NCBI GenBank assembly: GCA_028829895.1
Contig: CM054177.1
Span: forward strand, 77,482,663-77,546,662
Source of the DNA: Sinotaia quadrata
Taxonomy: Eukaryota > Mollusca > Gastropoda > Architaenioglossa > Viviparidae
Direction: 5' to 3'
DNA: 64,000 bases
Positions 25,226 to 36,689 of this stretch are shown one piece after another. Each line of letters starts with the position of its first letter. Within the stretch, counting starts at the first letter, position 1. Made by a program: the position numbers and the translations under genes. The notes below the pieces were generated by a model, which saw only the letters and a list, made by a program, of their open reading frames with translations, ran no database searches and had not been told where the DNA came from.

Positions 25226-25440
25226 GACGCCATCAATTAGGTCCGAAGATGACGTCATCAATTAGGTCCAAAGATATCATCAGTTAAGTCCAATGATATC
25301 ATTAGTTAGATGCAATGGTGACGCCATCCCAATTAAGTCCAAGGATGACGTCATCCCAATTTAGTCCAAGGATGACGTCATCAGTTAGGTCCAATGATGA
25401 CATCATCAGTTAGTTCCAACGAAGACGTCATTAATTAGGT
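25226..25440. repeat. Minisatellite carrying TGACGTCA sites
   Basis: About eight copies of a 23-28-bp unit of the form GATGACGTCATCARTTAGGT plus CCAA. Three copies keep the full palindrome TGACGTCA (25250-25257, 25346-25353, 25373-25380), the consensus cAMP-response element bound by CREB/ATF proteins. Other copies have GACGCCAT, GATATCAT or GACATCAT in its place. Confidence 0.9.
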
Positions 25441-26001
25441 ACCAATGGCTTAGGCAGGTGAAAACAAGTCAGATTACATTCCACAAAAATGTCGAAAATG
25501 GTCATAAATTCAACTCAAACAACGAGTAGAAATCAATTTAATCAATAAATTATACAGATCAGATCAGCAGATAGACTCAACTGGAGTAACTGTTTCATTC
25601 TAATATTGGATCGAAAGTAATTAAATCTGTTGAATAGTTTAACTGACAGCTAACCGTTTGTTGTTGTTTGCTTGTGTTTGTAGGTGATTAATAACTGTAA
25701 CTTGTGAAAGTCGACTGGGTACACAGCCTTAAACAAAGAATTTAGAATGAAATAATAAGTTATGATTATGAAAGGAGTAACGTAAGGAATGATCATGTAA
25801 AAAGTGAACAAAAGGAAAAATAAAGTTTGCTGTAGTCGAGTGATTTGAAATGCCCAGCTTACTTAGACACCCAGCACGGTGGACAGTCAGGAAACAATAA
25901 TTCATTTCCAGAGCCAATAGAAATAAAGTTCATTACTTCAGTTGTATATTGCTCTTCAGTGCTGAAGGGGAAAAAAGTGTAATCACAACGACTCTTAAGC
26001 T
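25441..26001. other. Intergenic DNA, nothing seen
   Basis: No gene or repeat found; short frames on the minus strand match nothing. Confidence 0.5.
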
Positions 26002-26590
26002 GGTCACGACCTTTGGAAATGTTGGAAATATAAGTCATGAACAACGATATTTAGAAGTGTAGGTCACGACCTTTGGAAATGTTGGAAATATAAGTCATGA
26101 ACAACGATATTTAGAAGTGTAGGCCACGACGCTTGGAAGTATACGTTACGAAGCTTGGAAGTATTGGAAGTAAAGGTCATGACGCTTGGATGTGTTAGAA
26201 GTATAGGTCATGAATAACGACACTTGGAAGTATAGACCACAGCGCTTGGAAGTGTTGGAAGTATAGGTCATGAATAACGACACTAGGAAGTGTTGGAAAT
26301 ACGGGTCACGATGTTTGGAAGTATATTTGACGACGTTTGGAAGTAGAGGTCACGACGCTTGGAAGTATACGTCACGACGTCCGGAAGTATAGCTCATGCC
26401 GCTTGGAAGTATAGATCTCGTCGCTTGGAATTGTTGGAAATACAGGTAAAAGTGCTTGGAAGTGTAGCTCACGACATTAGACGCATAGTTCACGATGCTT
26501 TAAGTGTTGGAAATATAGGTCACGGCACTTGGAAGTATAGATCATGACGTTTGGAAGTGTAGGTCACGATGCTTGAAATTAATGGTCACG
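26002..26590. repeat. Long degenerate minisatellite
   Basis: Built from GGTCACGACGCTTGGAAGT followed by variable GTTGGAAATATAG-type pieces, in roughly 22-60-bp periods. It opens with two virtually identical 60-bp copies at 26002-26121; the rest is decayed. Confidence 0.85.
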
Positions 26591-26592
26591 CC

Positions 26593-26622
26593 GGTGGGAT
26601 GGGTGTGGGTGGGTGGGTAGGG
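26593..26622 (+). other. Candidate G-quadruplex motif
   Basis: Six GGG runs separated by 1-3 nt lie on the plus strand at the end of the preceding array, fitting the G3+N1-7 pattern. Function unknown. Confidence 0.6.
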
Positions 26623-27091
26623 ATGTCGTCATCACGATCCTCTCTACAAAAACTGTTGGGATTTGAACTTACTTATGATATTAACATTTGCGGGGTTGGT
26701 AGGAGTGATGAAATTGTTCTTCTGTCCACGTTATTAACGTTTAGGACTATACCTTGAAAACTTGCTTGTATCAGTCATATCTAACGTCAACGATATATTA
26801 ATTGCTACTTTTTTTTATTTACTACATTTATTTACTTATTTAATATATCCCACCTTTATTTATTTATTTATTTACAACTATATTTAATCGCTAAATTTAT
26901 TTATCTTTTTATTTTTCACTTTATTAACTATTTTCTTCTTTTGTTGATTTTTTATATCCCACCTTTATTTACTCATTTATTTATTATTTTCGAGATATAT
27001 TTATTATTTTATTATTTTTCATCTTTAATACAATTATTTTTGGATTCCTCTACATTCGGTTTTAAATTTCATTGAATGTAACCACGTATTT
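26623..27091. other. AT-rich low-complexity DNA
   Basis: Dominated by TTTA-rich sequence with two copies of ATATCCCACCTTTATTTA (about 26844 and 26954). No gene seen. Confidence 0.6.
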
Positions 27092-27317
27092 CTACAGATC
27101 ATGTATAGTAGTTATAGAATAGGCTTCGTTGAGGAGCAGAGCAACCATTTGCAAAATTAGCGATCGTTTGAAGTGGACCGTAAATGTCAATTTGGCTAAA
27201 TCAGTCTTTTCTTTGCTTTGCGGCACGCCGAAACAAAACTTGTGATCGAGATCGATATACGCATCGAACTTTCCAACGTCATAGACCACATGACATATCG
27301 TCTGCTGCTGTGGCGGG
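27092..27317 (-). CDS. Possible terminal coding exon or transposase remnant
   Basis: On the minus strand a good acceptor (pyrimidine-rich GATTTCCTTTAG) immediately precedes an open frame of about 75 codons ending in TAG at 27092-27094. Its peptide includes VVYDVGKFDAYIDLDHKF and LTFTVHFKRSLILQMV. Codon use looks coding-like and richer in CpG than the AT-rich sequence just before it. I do not recognise the protein. The block VVYD...GKF.AYIDL faintly recalls P-element-type transposases, and a THAP-like trace lies just beside it on the other strand, but this is weak. No upstream partner exon was found. Confidence 0.28.
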
Positions 27318-27373
27318 CTAAAGGAAATCAAGCAACAGTGAAAGCTTAATCATTTAAAATCAATTCAAGAATA

Positions 27374-27568
27374 CGTTTTAAATATGGTAACAAGTGTTGT
27401 ACGCCTAAGCGGGCAAAACGCTTTAGCAAAGGTTCAAATGTTCAATTCTCTCGATTACCGAGTGAAAGCAATGGGAGAAAGAGATGGAAATTTGCATGTA
27501 AAACTAATAACCTGTATCAGTTAACTGACCTACATATCGAAGACAGAGATGTTCATTGTAAAATGTAA
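27374..27568 (+). pseudogene. THAP-like zinc-finger remnant
   Basis: In one plus-strand frame, ending at TAA 27566-27568, the translation contains YGNKCC, then VQFSRLPSESNGRKRW and later DVHCKM. THAP domains have a C-x2-4-C start, an F-x-R-(F/L)-P segment, a conserved W about ten residues on, and a closing C-x2-H. The middle fits; the second Cys of the first pair and the closing C-x2-H are not in place, and no ATG opens the frame. If real it is decayed, most likely from a THAP-bearing transposase. A chance match cannot be ruled out. Confidence 0.25.
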
Positions 27569-28547
27569 ACTCAAAACAGTCCAAGAGTTGTAATATCCTC
27601 AACCAGAAATGAACACTTTTTGTAATACTTCTTAATAGTAATTATTTTTCTAAATCGTTATTTGTAAATGTATTACTTAATGGATCAATAACAAACAAAC
27701 AAAAAAAAAATAGTAAATTGAAGCAAAACGATATTTTGTTTGTAACTCCATTCCTTCGAGAATGAACTCAGCAAAACACACAGCTTTGTTAATTACTGCT
27801 GTTTGTATTAGACCAGTATGTTAAAAATGTATTTTATTTAGTGATTTAATTTTTAATAGCGTACTACACAGTGATGGAATACTAACACTGTGTAACAAAC
27901 AGTAATAGCAAGTTGTTTATAGTATACTGTATTAGAATAGTATTATAATTTATAATATCTGTATTTAATATTTATTAATTATGAGATTATTAAAGCTGTG
28001 TTAAAATTAATTACCATAAATATAGTGCATTGACTTTTTAAAAAGGAAACAACAACTCATCTACAGTCCATCCCATTCTAAAGCCGTTATTCCGTACGAA
28101 TCAAATCGAGTTATTTTATTATCATCGAGTTCTAATGTACGTTACTCCTCATAGCATAATTCTGATACTCAGTGTAAATTATGCTGGAAACTAGATGAGA
28201 TTTACTACACAATCTGATATCAGCAAATATGAGGTCAATCGCTTTTTGCTTAGCGCAAGTGCTGAAAGACCCGGATGATAATAGAAACACATTTTGTCCC
28301 TATAATAGGAAGCTGCATTTTTGTTTTATTATTTGATTTTTTTCATTGGTGATCGCGTGACCGGAAGAAATAGATCGTGGCGTCACCTGGCGCTTTTGGT
28401 ACATAATTAGGTACAAGTTTGAAAACAAATGAACTAATTGACAGGCGTAAGTAAATAAGAACTGAATTGAATATATATATAGTTTGGGCACATGTGGCTA
28501 AATTCGTCTCCTTTGATGCTTCATTTACATTAGCAAGTAGAGCAGAC
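27569..28547. other. AT-rich intergenic DNA, nothing seen
   Basis: No gene or repeat found; overlapping short minus frames at 28300-28549 are unrecognised. Confidence 0.5.
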
Positions 28548-28856
28548 AACGTTAGTCTTAACAGACTAGACCGATAATGGAACTCACCATATGGAATAAC
28601 TGTTTATCATGCAAAGCAACGTTAGTTTTAGCAGACTGGACCGATAACAAAACTAAACATATGTACTTTGAATGACACTGTCTAGTATGCAAAGTAGACA
28701 ACGTTAGTCATAGCACATTGGACCTATAATGGAACTCGTCATATGTACCTGAAATAACACTATCTAATATGCAAAGTAGACAACGTTAGCCTTAGCAGAC
28801 TGGACCAGTAACATAATTCGTTACATTTATTTCGAATTACTTTGTCAACTATGCAA
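28548..28856. repeat. Tandem repeat, about 80-bp unit, 4 copies
   Basis: Each copy contains CAACGTTAGTYWTAGCAGAC, then TGGACCGATAA, CATATGTA and STATGCAAAG. Copies are diverged by roughly a fifth by eye. Confidence 0.85.
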
Positions 28857-28965
28857 ACAGATGCTCACTGTGGATTTTCCTCACATCAGCACCGCCGACT
28901 TGTAGGTGTGATTAATCAATAATCAATCACTTTATTATCTTCTAACAACGGGTAGAAAGGCGGTG

Positions 28966-29256
28966 GACGTTATTAATGTAATAGAACGTCTCGATTTTGA
29001 TCACTAACAGTACAAAGTGGCTTGACGTTATTAATGTAATAGAACGTCTCGATTTTGATCACCAACAGTACAAAGTGGCTTGACGTTATTAATGTGATAG
29101 AAAGACTCGATTTTGATCACCAACAGTACAAAGTGGCTTGACGTTATTAATGTGATAGAAAGACTCGATTTTGATCACTAACAGTACAAAGTGGCTTGAC
29201 GTTATTAATGTGATAGAAAGACTCGATGTTGATCACCAACAGTACTTAGTGGTTAA
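28966..29256. repeat. Minisatellite, 58-bp unit, 5 copies
   Basis: GACGTTATTAATGTRATAGA starts copies at 28966, 29024, 29082, 29140 and 29198. Copies are nearly identical; the first two share AACGTC and the last three AAGACT at one point, tracing the order of duplication. Confidence 0.95.
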
Positions 29257-30408
29257 GTATGATCAACTTTCCTCGACCTTCAGACAATTCCCATCTTGAA
29301 TATTCCATGAAACTTACAAAACAATGTTTACAAAGATGAAACACAAGAAATATTTATTTATCCTAAACTTTGCATTTAACAGGTATAATTGTGGCTTATT
29401 CACCAAAAGTAAGTACCACGTGGTTCAAACACAACGCAAAATAATAAAAGCACGCCACGTTGTTAATTTTTGAGCTAAAAAGTGATTAGAAACACTTACA
29501 GTTGTCATTACTTTATTAGGCAAAGGATTGGAACAAGGTTTTATAATAGAGTTAGGAGAAGTAGTAATCCGCACTGCCATAGCCCTTGTTCAAAAAATCT
29601 CACCAGTTCGGTCAATCAAGTGGACAGCTGTCAATGGCATCCAACTAACTCAACATGCACCTGGAAGCAGAGCTCGTTTTCTCTGCGAGTTCTGTCAGAA
29701 AGATTTCTCGTTATCACAAAGTGGTCCTTGAAGCGAAATCTTTTCCGGTTTCGGGGCAAGACAATGAAAAATCACGAAACACATATTTAAAATAGTTTCC
29801 ACGTTCATTTAGTAGCACAATTAGGTCAATTTACTGTAAGTTTTAAAAACAATTCAAGACTTACTGTTGTTACTCTTTACAAATTAAATCATTAACCGTG
29901 GAAAATAATCACAATTGCAATGCACAATAAACTAATGTTTGTTTTCACTAAAAGAAATAAAATAAACGTCTATTAGGACTGGTGCACAAATCAGGTAAAC
30001 ACAAAGATGGCGCTTATTGCATTCTGTCAAATGATCAAATTATGGAGCTAGTTCTATGCGTGCCCTCTACATGCTTCCCCATTTATTTTTAATACAAAAT
30101 GAAAGAATAATGAATGCTAAGAAATGAAGCAATTTTAATGAAATCAAAATGTGAGGTTCTGTACGCCATGCTAGAAAGAGGACTAAAGTTGCTTTTTCTT
30201 ACTGTTGTTGTTGTGCTTCATGAGGCTGTTTAAAATTCAATGGTACAATCCCAACAGTTAATAATTAAAAAAGTATGGTTGAAACGGTTTCAACTTCAGT
30301 GGATGTCGATATCGCGTCTGGCAAAAGACAGTTCTTCTCTAGCTGAAACCTATTGAAATCGCCAAGTGGTTTGGCTGAGGGCACTCCTAAATGCAACTGA
30401 GTTGGCAA
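29257..30408. other. Intergenic DNA, no gene seen
   Basis: Two overlapping frames at 29482-29790 and 29528-29731 were inspected and not accepted. No other structure found. Confidence 0.5.
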
Positions 30409-31205
30409 GTGTCAGCAGGCAATGTGTCCCAGATTGCTGTACAAGTTGTGCCTGAGAGTGTCAGCAGGCAATGTGTCCCAGATTGCTGTACAAGTTGTGC
30501 CTGAGAGTGTCAGCAGGCAATGTGTCCCAGATTGCTGTACAATTTGTGCCTGAGAGTGTCAGCAGGCAATGTGTCCCAGATTGCTGTACAATTTGTGCCT
30601 GAGAGTGTCAGCAGGCAATGTGTCCCAGATTGCTGTACAATTTGTGCCTGAGAGTGTCAGCAGGCAATGTGTCCCAGATTGCTGTACAATTTGTGCCTGA
30701 GAGTGTCAGCAGGCAATGTGTCCCAGATTGCTGTACAATTTGTGCCTGAGAGTGTCAGCAGGCAATGTGTCCCAGATTGCTGTACAATTTGTGCCTGAGA
30801 GTGTCAGCAGGCAATGTGTCCCAGATTGCTGTACAATTTGTGCCTGAGAGTGTCAGCAGGCAATGTGTCCCAGATTGCTGTACAATTTGTGCCTGAGAGT
30901 GTCAGCAGGCAATGTGTCCCAGATTACTGTACAATTTGTGCCTGAGAGGGTCAGTTAGGCAATGTGTCCCAGATTGCTGTACAATTTGTGCCTGAGAGTG
31001 TCAGCAGGCAATGTGTCCCAGATTGCTGTACAATTTGTGCCTGAGAGGGTCAGCAGGCAATGTGTCCCAGATTGCTGTACAATTTGTGCCTGAGAGTGTC
31101 AGCAGGCAATGTGTCCCAGATTGCTGTACAATTTGTGCCTGAGAGGGTCAGCAGGCAATGTGTCCCAGATTGCTGTACAATTTGTGCCTGAGAGTGTCAG
31201 TTAGG
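30409..31205. repeat. Highly homogeneous 49-bp minisatellite, 16 copies
   Basis: Unit GTGTCAGCAGGCAATGTGTC, then CCAGATTGCTGTACAATTTG, then TGCCTGAGA. The first two copies have ACAAGTTGTG where the rest have ACAATTTGTG. Several late copies have GAGGGTCAG for GAGTGTCAG, one has a one-base-longer GTCAGTTAGG junction, and the array ends on the same GTCAGTTAGG form. The unit is not divisible by three, so it is not coding. Confidence 0.98.
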
Positions 31206-31497
31206 CAGAAGGGAATGGCACGTTATTTTGAGTCGGATCATGAGTAACCTTGGCATGTCGGGAAGTGATTTACAGGGAATTTGGTTGATTTGATTCATGC
31301 TTCTACATATCTGTGACCTTGGCTTTAGCTCTTCTCTCAACCAAGAGCTCCCACTTGACTAGAGGATCCAGGAAGACTTTGATTTTTTTCTTTTACATGA
31401 CGATGCTCCCCAAAAATAGAGTTGCTCCTCTTTGCACAGTTTCAAAATGCCTTATGTTTATGGCTGTCCCAAACTGTACTACAGTTTCTGTTTTTGG

Positions 31498-31660
31498 TTG
31501 GAATTATAAAGTACAGAAATGTGTCTTGTAGTCAGAATTATAAAGTACTGAAATCTGTCTTGTAGTCAGAATTATAAAGTACTGAAATCTGTTTGTAGTC
31601 GGAATTATGAAGCACACAAATTTGTCTTGTAGTCGGAATTATGAAGTACAGAAATTTTTC
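31498..31660. repeat. Tandem repeat, about 36-bp unit, 4 copies
   Basis: Unit of the form GGAATTATAAAGTACWGAAA followed by TYTGTCTTGTAGTC. The last two copies change TATAAAG to TATGAAG. Confidence 0.9.
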
Positions 31661-32795
31661 TTTAATAGTTTGATTACAAGAGCTAGTGTTGCGTTATAAA
31701 AAAAAATTAATTGTGCTTTGTATTTTACACGAATTTGTCAACGTACTTGCTCCATGATAAACTTGAAATAATGTAAGCTTCTAGAATTATTTTAAAAAAC
31801 ATTTGGTTTATGTGAATCAGTTGTTGTGAATGTAACAGCTGTAATTTATGGTGGTTTTCTCTTTTTGTGACTCAGTAGATGGTGGTTTTGGAGGTGAAAT
31901 TCCATGCTACATTGCTTTTAAATGCCTCAAGTGACTGTCAAATACTTTTGCAGTTGCAGGCAGTCTTCCTATTTTAATTGCTCTGTAAATCACGTTGTCG
32001 TCTGTAAACACGGGCACTCTTATGTCTTTAAAGACGGGGGTGGATGGATGGGAGTATCGATAGCAGTTTTACGTCACCACTGGAGCTTTCGCTGATCATT
32101 TTCCACATAAGACGTTATCTGATCCAGAGTGCTCCAGTGGGACCCCACAGCCTTACATTGCGGAACGGGGTGAAAAAGTTCGCACCCTCAACCATCCTCC
32201 GTCGGTGGGGTAAAAGACAGTCGGGTAAATCCAGTATATACACCAAGAGAGTCTAGAACAGTGTTGTTTCGATTGTAGAATAATGTGTTTCCAATTTCGC
32301 TTAAAGATTAATTTAATTTTCGATAAACGATCAATTTCATTTTCGCCTAAACGGTGAATTAAATTTTGCTAAACGTCCACTTCTAAGATGCATTGGTTTC
32401 ACGGAAATAATTGCCATTTACCATTTTCTGGCACAAATCGAGTCATTGCATCACTCAACCAATGTTTGTTGTAAAACAGTTTTCAATACAATCAAGTTAT
32501 CCCGGCTGGTCTCCCTTATCCAACAACTTCCTGTTTCAGTTGCTGCTCGTTGTCTTTTGTAGATGGTGTGCTGTCGCTTGTGGTGATCGCTTGACAAAGG
32601 TTACTACCATATCCGCCACGCTAGAGAACAGTTATGTCGTTCGGCCTAAAACTCGAATTGCCTGACGGGAAATGGCCATGCTGCGACTTGAACTTAAACA
32701 GGATGGAATACATTTCACAACTGGTGCGGCAAAGTGAGTGAAACTACTGACGTGAAATCTGTTGAGTACCCTTACAAAAGTGCGCGCGCGTATGT
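31661..32795. other. Intergenic DNA, no gene seen
   Basis: A short decayed repeat with ATTTTCGATAAACG / ATTTTCGCCTAAACG lies at 32290-32375. Short frames match nothing. Confidence 0.5.
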
Positions 32796-32800
32796 TTGTA

Positions 32801-32854
<54 letters not shown>
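32796..32854. repeat. (TG)n(AG)n compound microsatellite
   Basis: About twelve TG units run directly into about fifteen AG units. Confidence 0.95.
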
Positions 32855-32856
<2 letters not shown>

Positions 32857-33044
32857 AGCATATGTGTGACTGGTCATAATTCATGCTTACGTGTGTAGTG
32901 TGTGAATGTGAATCATTCAACGAATACAGACAAGTTAGATAGCGTACGTGTGACATGAGTGGGACGTGTTTAGTGTGAAAAGTCAACGTCTACACACTGT
33001 ACAAGCAGTTCATCGAGGGATTGATGGTCGGCAGTAATATTTGT

Positions 33045-33115
33045 TTAAACCCCAGGCAGGAATCGAACCCGAGTATCTTGATATGAGAGGCTATAATTTA
33101 ACTCCGCTTCCTCCC
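33045..33115 (-). mobile_element. tRNA-like or SINE fragment
   Basis: On the minus strand the sequence contains CTCGGGTTCGATTCCTGCC, which holds a perfect B-box GGTTCGATTCC and a T-arm with four of five pairs, preceded at a tRNA-like distance by AGCGGAGTTAAA, a poor A-box. No acceptor stem closes, so it is a tRNA pseudogene or SINE piece rather than a working tRNA gene. Confidence 0.45.
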
Positions 33116-33364
33116 CACCCCTTTTCCATTCTTCAGTCAAGGAGCTCTTGTTGCGTCACTTGATACCGCACCGTCTGCGAAATCAGCACACACCGAAAGC
33201 GTACGTAGAACCATAGTCAGTCTTTGATCACACCTAGTCAAATATGCCACCAGGAGTGTCAGCGTATCGGCTTACTTCGATGGCAAATGTGTCAATGGTG
33301 TCAAAAATAAAATAGTGTGTCGGAAAGTGTTGCGTGAACAAAGGTGTGAAACAGCTTGCGCCAG

Positions 33365-33860
33365 TATGAAGCCTTCACAAAGCCCACTAACAGAAGTTAC
33401 AAACGCAGTGGATATCAAATCATCACAAAGCCCACTAACAGAAGTTACAAACGCAGTGGATATCAAGTCATCACAAGGCCCACTAGCAGAAGTTACAAAC
33501 GTAGTGGATATCAAGTCATCACAAGGCCCACTAGCAGAAGTTACAAACGTAGTAGATATCATCTCAAAGCCCACTAGCAGAAGTTACAGACACAGTGGGT
33601 GTTTAGCCCACATAAAGCCTCCTAATAAAAGTTACAAAGAGAGGATGTCAAGCCCCACTAACTGAAGTGACAAACACTAGGGACATTAAACCCACTAACA
33701 GTAGTAACAAGCACTAGGGACATCAAACCCACTAACAGAAGTGACACACACTAGGGACATCAAACCCACTAACAAAAGTGATAAACATAGTCGGTATCAA
33801 ACTCACTAACAGAATTTACTCACAGATTGGGTGTCAAGCCCTCTAAGGAAAGCTACAAAC
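33365..33860. repeat. Minisatellite, 48-bp units passing into 37-39-bp units
   Basis: At 33365-33600 about five copies of a 48-bp unit contain CACTAACAGAAGTTACAAAC and GTGGATATCAA. From about 33650 to 33860 shorter units of the form CCCACTAACAGWAGTRACAA plus RCACTAGGGACATCAAA continue the same motif without the TCATCACAAAG segment. The 48-bp period keeps frames open on both strands. Confidence 0.92.
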
Positions 33861-34051
33861 CTAATGAGTGTCTATATTTCTAAAGGCTAAAAATGGATGA
33901 TCACGAGGGAAGTATAAGTCTTCCGAGCTCATTTATATCCATGTCCGATCTAAGTTACTCTAGCATTCATGGTTATGATTATGACTGAATAGATTACAAA
34001 TGTTTGCATATGTGTTTCTGTCTACCGATCTATCCACACCAGTCACCCTCC

Positions 34052-34052
34052 C

Positions 34053-34138
<86 letters not shown>
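34052..34138. repeat. (ATCT)n microsatellite, about 87 bp
   Basis: About 21 uninterrupted ATCT units, same motif as the tract at 12905. Confidence 0.98.
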
Positions 34139-34734
34139 TTTTAAGTAAAACCTTACAATAACTATCCGATAACGAAGCTGCTGTTGGTGGAATAATATTT
34201 AAACTGAAAGTATGTTTTGTTTTTAAACAAACTGATGTGAGATCTTCAGTAACTACCTATCTCATTATCGAAGAAAAGAATTATTTTTCATAAAAGATTT
34301 TAGGCAGAATTATCCTCAGAGACACATCACTCGGAGAAAGTGGTCAGCAACGTTTGCGCTTAATATTACAAAGTTCACAGACAAATGTAAATTTTAAAAA
34401 AAGCTATGCTGATGCTGATCACATTAATGGCATCCATATTGCAAATGAAACTAATAACATTCTGTTAGCTCAGATATGATCATCTCCCAAAGCATGTTTA
34501 GCTACTTCAATAACAACTTGATCACTACAGAAGTACTAATGAGGCAATGATTCACAAAATATGTTATTACGTCAGTATTACGTCTCTAAGCAGGGAAATT
34601 ACTCCGCAATAATCCTGTTAGTACAAGTATAGGCATGCTACAAGTACCAATAACATGAGAAGTATAGGTAACAAGCAACAGGTAATATCTAAATACAAGT
34701 ATAGTAGATCTGCTACAACAAGTACCAGTAACTC
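34139..34734. other. Intergenic DNA, nothing seen
   Basis: Decayed ACAAGTAY-type repeats near 34620-34730 lead into the next array. No gene seen. Confidence 0.45.
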
Positions 34735-35870
34735 ACTAGGATGAAGTCCGTACGCACAGCCAGTCACACGGTAGGCAGTAGGCCTATATGTAACACGTTG
34801 ACAGTCACATGGTAGGCATTAGGCCTTGCCGTACATGCGTAGACAGTAACACGGTAGTCAATAGGCCTATATATAACACGTAGACAATCACAATGCAGCA
34901 AGCAGTCACACGGTAAGCAGTAGGCCTATATGTCACTCAGTAGGCAGCAAGCTTATGTATAACATATAGACAATCACACGGTAGGCTGTAGGCCTATATG
35001 TAACACATAGATAGTCACACAGTAGAGAGTAAGCATATTTGTAACATGTAGACAGTCACACAGTAGGCCTATTTGCCTACACGTAGACAGGCATACAGTC
35101 GGCAGTAGGTCTATATGTAACATGTCAACATCCACATGGTAGGCAGTAGGCTTATATTTAACACGTAGACAGTCACACAGTCGGCCTGTATACACACACA
35201 TAGTCACAGTCAGTCTATACGCACGCAGATAGCCACACCGTCAGCCTGCATGCATACAGTCACACGACAGGCAATAGGCCTATACACACACTTATCACGC
35301 GGTCCGCCTATATGCCCGCACATGGTAGGCAGTAGGCCTTATGGCACACAAATAGTCACATGGTAGGCAGTAGGCCTATACGCACACACTCAGTCACACA
35401 GCTGGCCTATATGCACACACATTGTCACACTGTCAGCAATAAGCCTATATGCACACACTTATGTAGTCACACATTCGGCCTATACGCACATAAAAAGTCA
35501 CAAGTTAGGCAATAGGTATATATGCACAACTTTGTCACACGATTGGCAGTAGGCCTATATGCACACACAGAGTCACAGGGTAGACGGTAGGTCGATACGC
35601 ACCCACATATTCACACAGTTGGCATATACGCACACACATAGTCACACAGTCGGCATATACGCACACACATAGTGACACGGTAGGCAGTAGGCCTGTACGC
35701 CCAGTAGTCACACTATATGCACATACAGTCACACAGTAGAATACACACACGCAGTCACACGGTAGGCAGTAGGCCTGTACGCACATAGTCACACTTTATA
35801 CAGTCACACAGTAGAATACGCACACAGTCACACTATAGGCAGTAGGCATACGTAGGCCTACATATAATGA
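34735..35870. repeat. 1.1-kb degenerate array built on GTAGGCCTATATG
   Basis: Dozens of copies of AGTCACACGGTAGGCAGTAG plus GCCTATATGYACACACA with irregular spacing of about 30-65 bp. The left part has TAACACGTAGACAGTCACA variants and the right part CACACACATAGTCACA variants. Minus-strand frames through it are repeat artefacts. Confidence 0.9.
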
Positions 35871-36485
35871 CATCGACCGGTCTTTAGTCGCACAATAGGA
35901 CAGAGTCGGTACCGAAAGATGGAAACTCGCTAACTTTCCGCTGGTCCCTCATACGCAGGCACCTGCTGAAGGTACGACTAACCCGAGCGTCAAATCGCCC
36001 TTTCCTTGACCTTTTACTTTAGGTGATGCTTTGTTTAGCATTAATTTATTTTCAACATTTTCTCTCTTCACTTTTTTCACTATCTTTCAATGTGTATAAT
36101 GAACTGGTCACAAGGGCCTGTGTTGTTTCTCTACAATTCATTCTTCTTGATTGATGATGATTACGATAATACTGGTAGAATAAAAACAATCAATGTAAAA
36201 TGTCAATGTGAACATTATAATAACAGTAATAAATGTAAAATAGTTAATAGTAAAAACAATACCATTAATAATAATAAATTGATGAACACAGACAACATCT
36301 TACTATTGTTTTCTGCCTCTCAGTACACATATAGTTAAATTCCAAATAGTCTGCAAGCCACAGCTCAGTTTTCCCGATTGCTATGTTTTCCACTTTATAG
36401 CCGCCGGTATGGGCCACGCTTTCTGTTCATGTTTTCTTTCTTACTGCTTTGGCACACTTATGTCAGTCTTGACTCTGCAAAATTA
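35871..36485. other. Intergenic DNA, nothing seen
   Basis: A short AATAATAA-rich stretch near 36150-36280. No gene seen. Confidence 0.5.
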
Positions 36486-36529
<44 letters not shown>

Positions 36530-36645
36530 GTCGATCTTGGTTTGGCATAGTTGAGCAAATACACACACATACACACACGCACGTACACGTCAATCTTGGT
36601 TTGGCATAGTTCAACAAATATACACAAGCACACACACACTCACGC
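36486..36645. repeat. (CA)n tract and a 59-bp direct repeat
   Basis: A GCAC/CA tract at 36486-36530 is followed by two copies of a 59-bp unit starting TCRATCTTGGTTTGGCATAG at 36531 and 36590. Confidence 0.9.
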
Positions 36646-36689
36646 ACGCATACATACATCCACCAAACAAACCAACGACAGTGTTTTTA

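Noticed and set aside
29528..29731. Frame containing FLCEFCQKDFS, like the start of a C2H2 zinc finger
   Set aside because: The His pair is missing, the frame stops a few codons later, no second finger follows and the flank gives no support; likely chance.
30409..31205. Could the regular 49-bp array be a CRISPR array?
   Set aside because: There are no variable spacers; the whole unit is repeated, and the genome is animal.
33272..33665. Three overlapping open frames with repeated peptides
   Set aside because: They follow from a 48-bp tandem unit, divisible by three, lacking stops in several frames on both strands.
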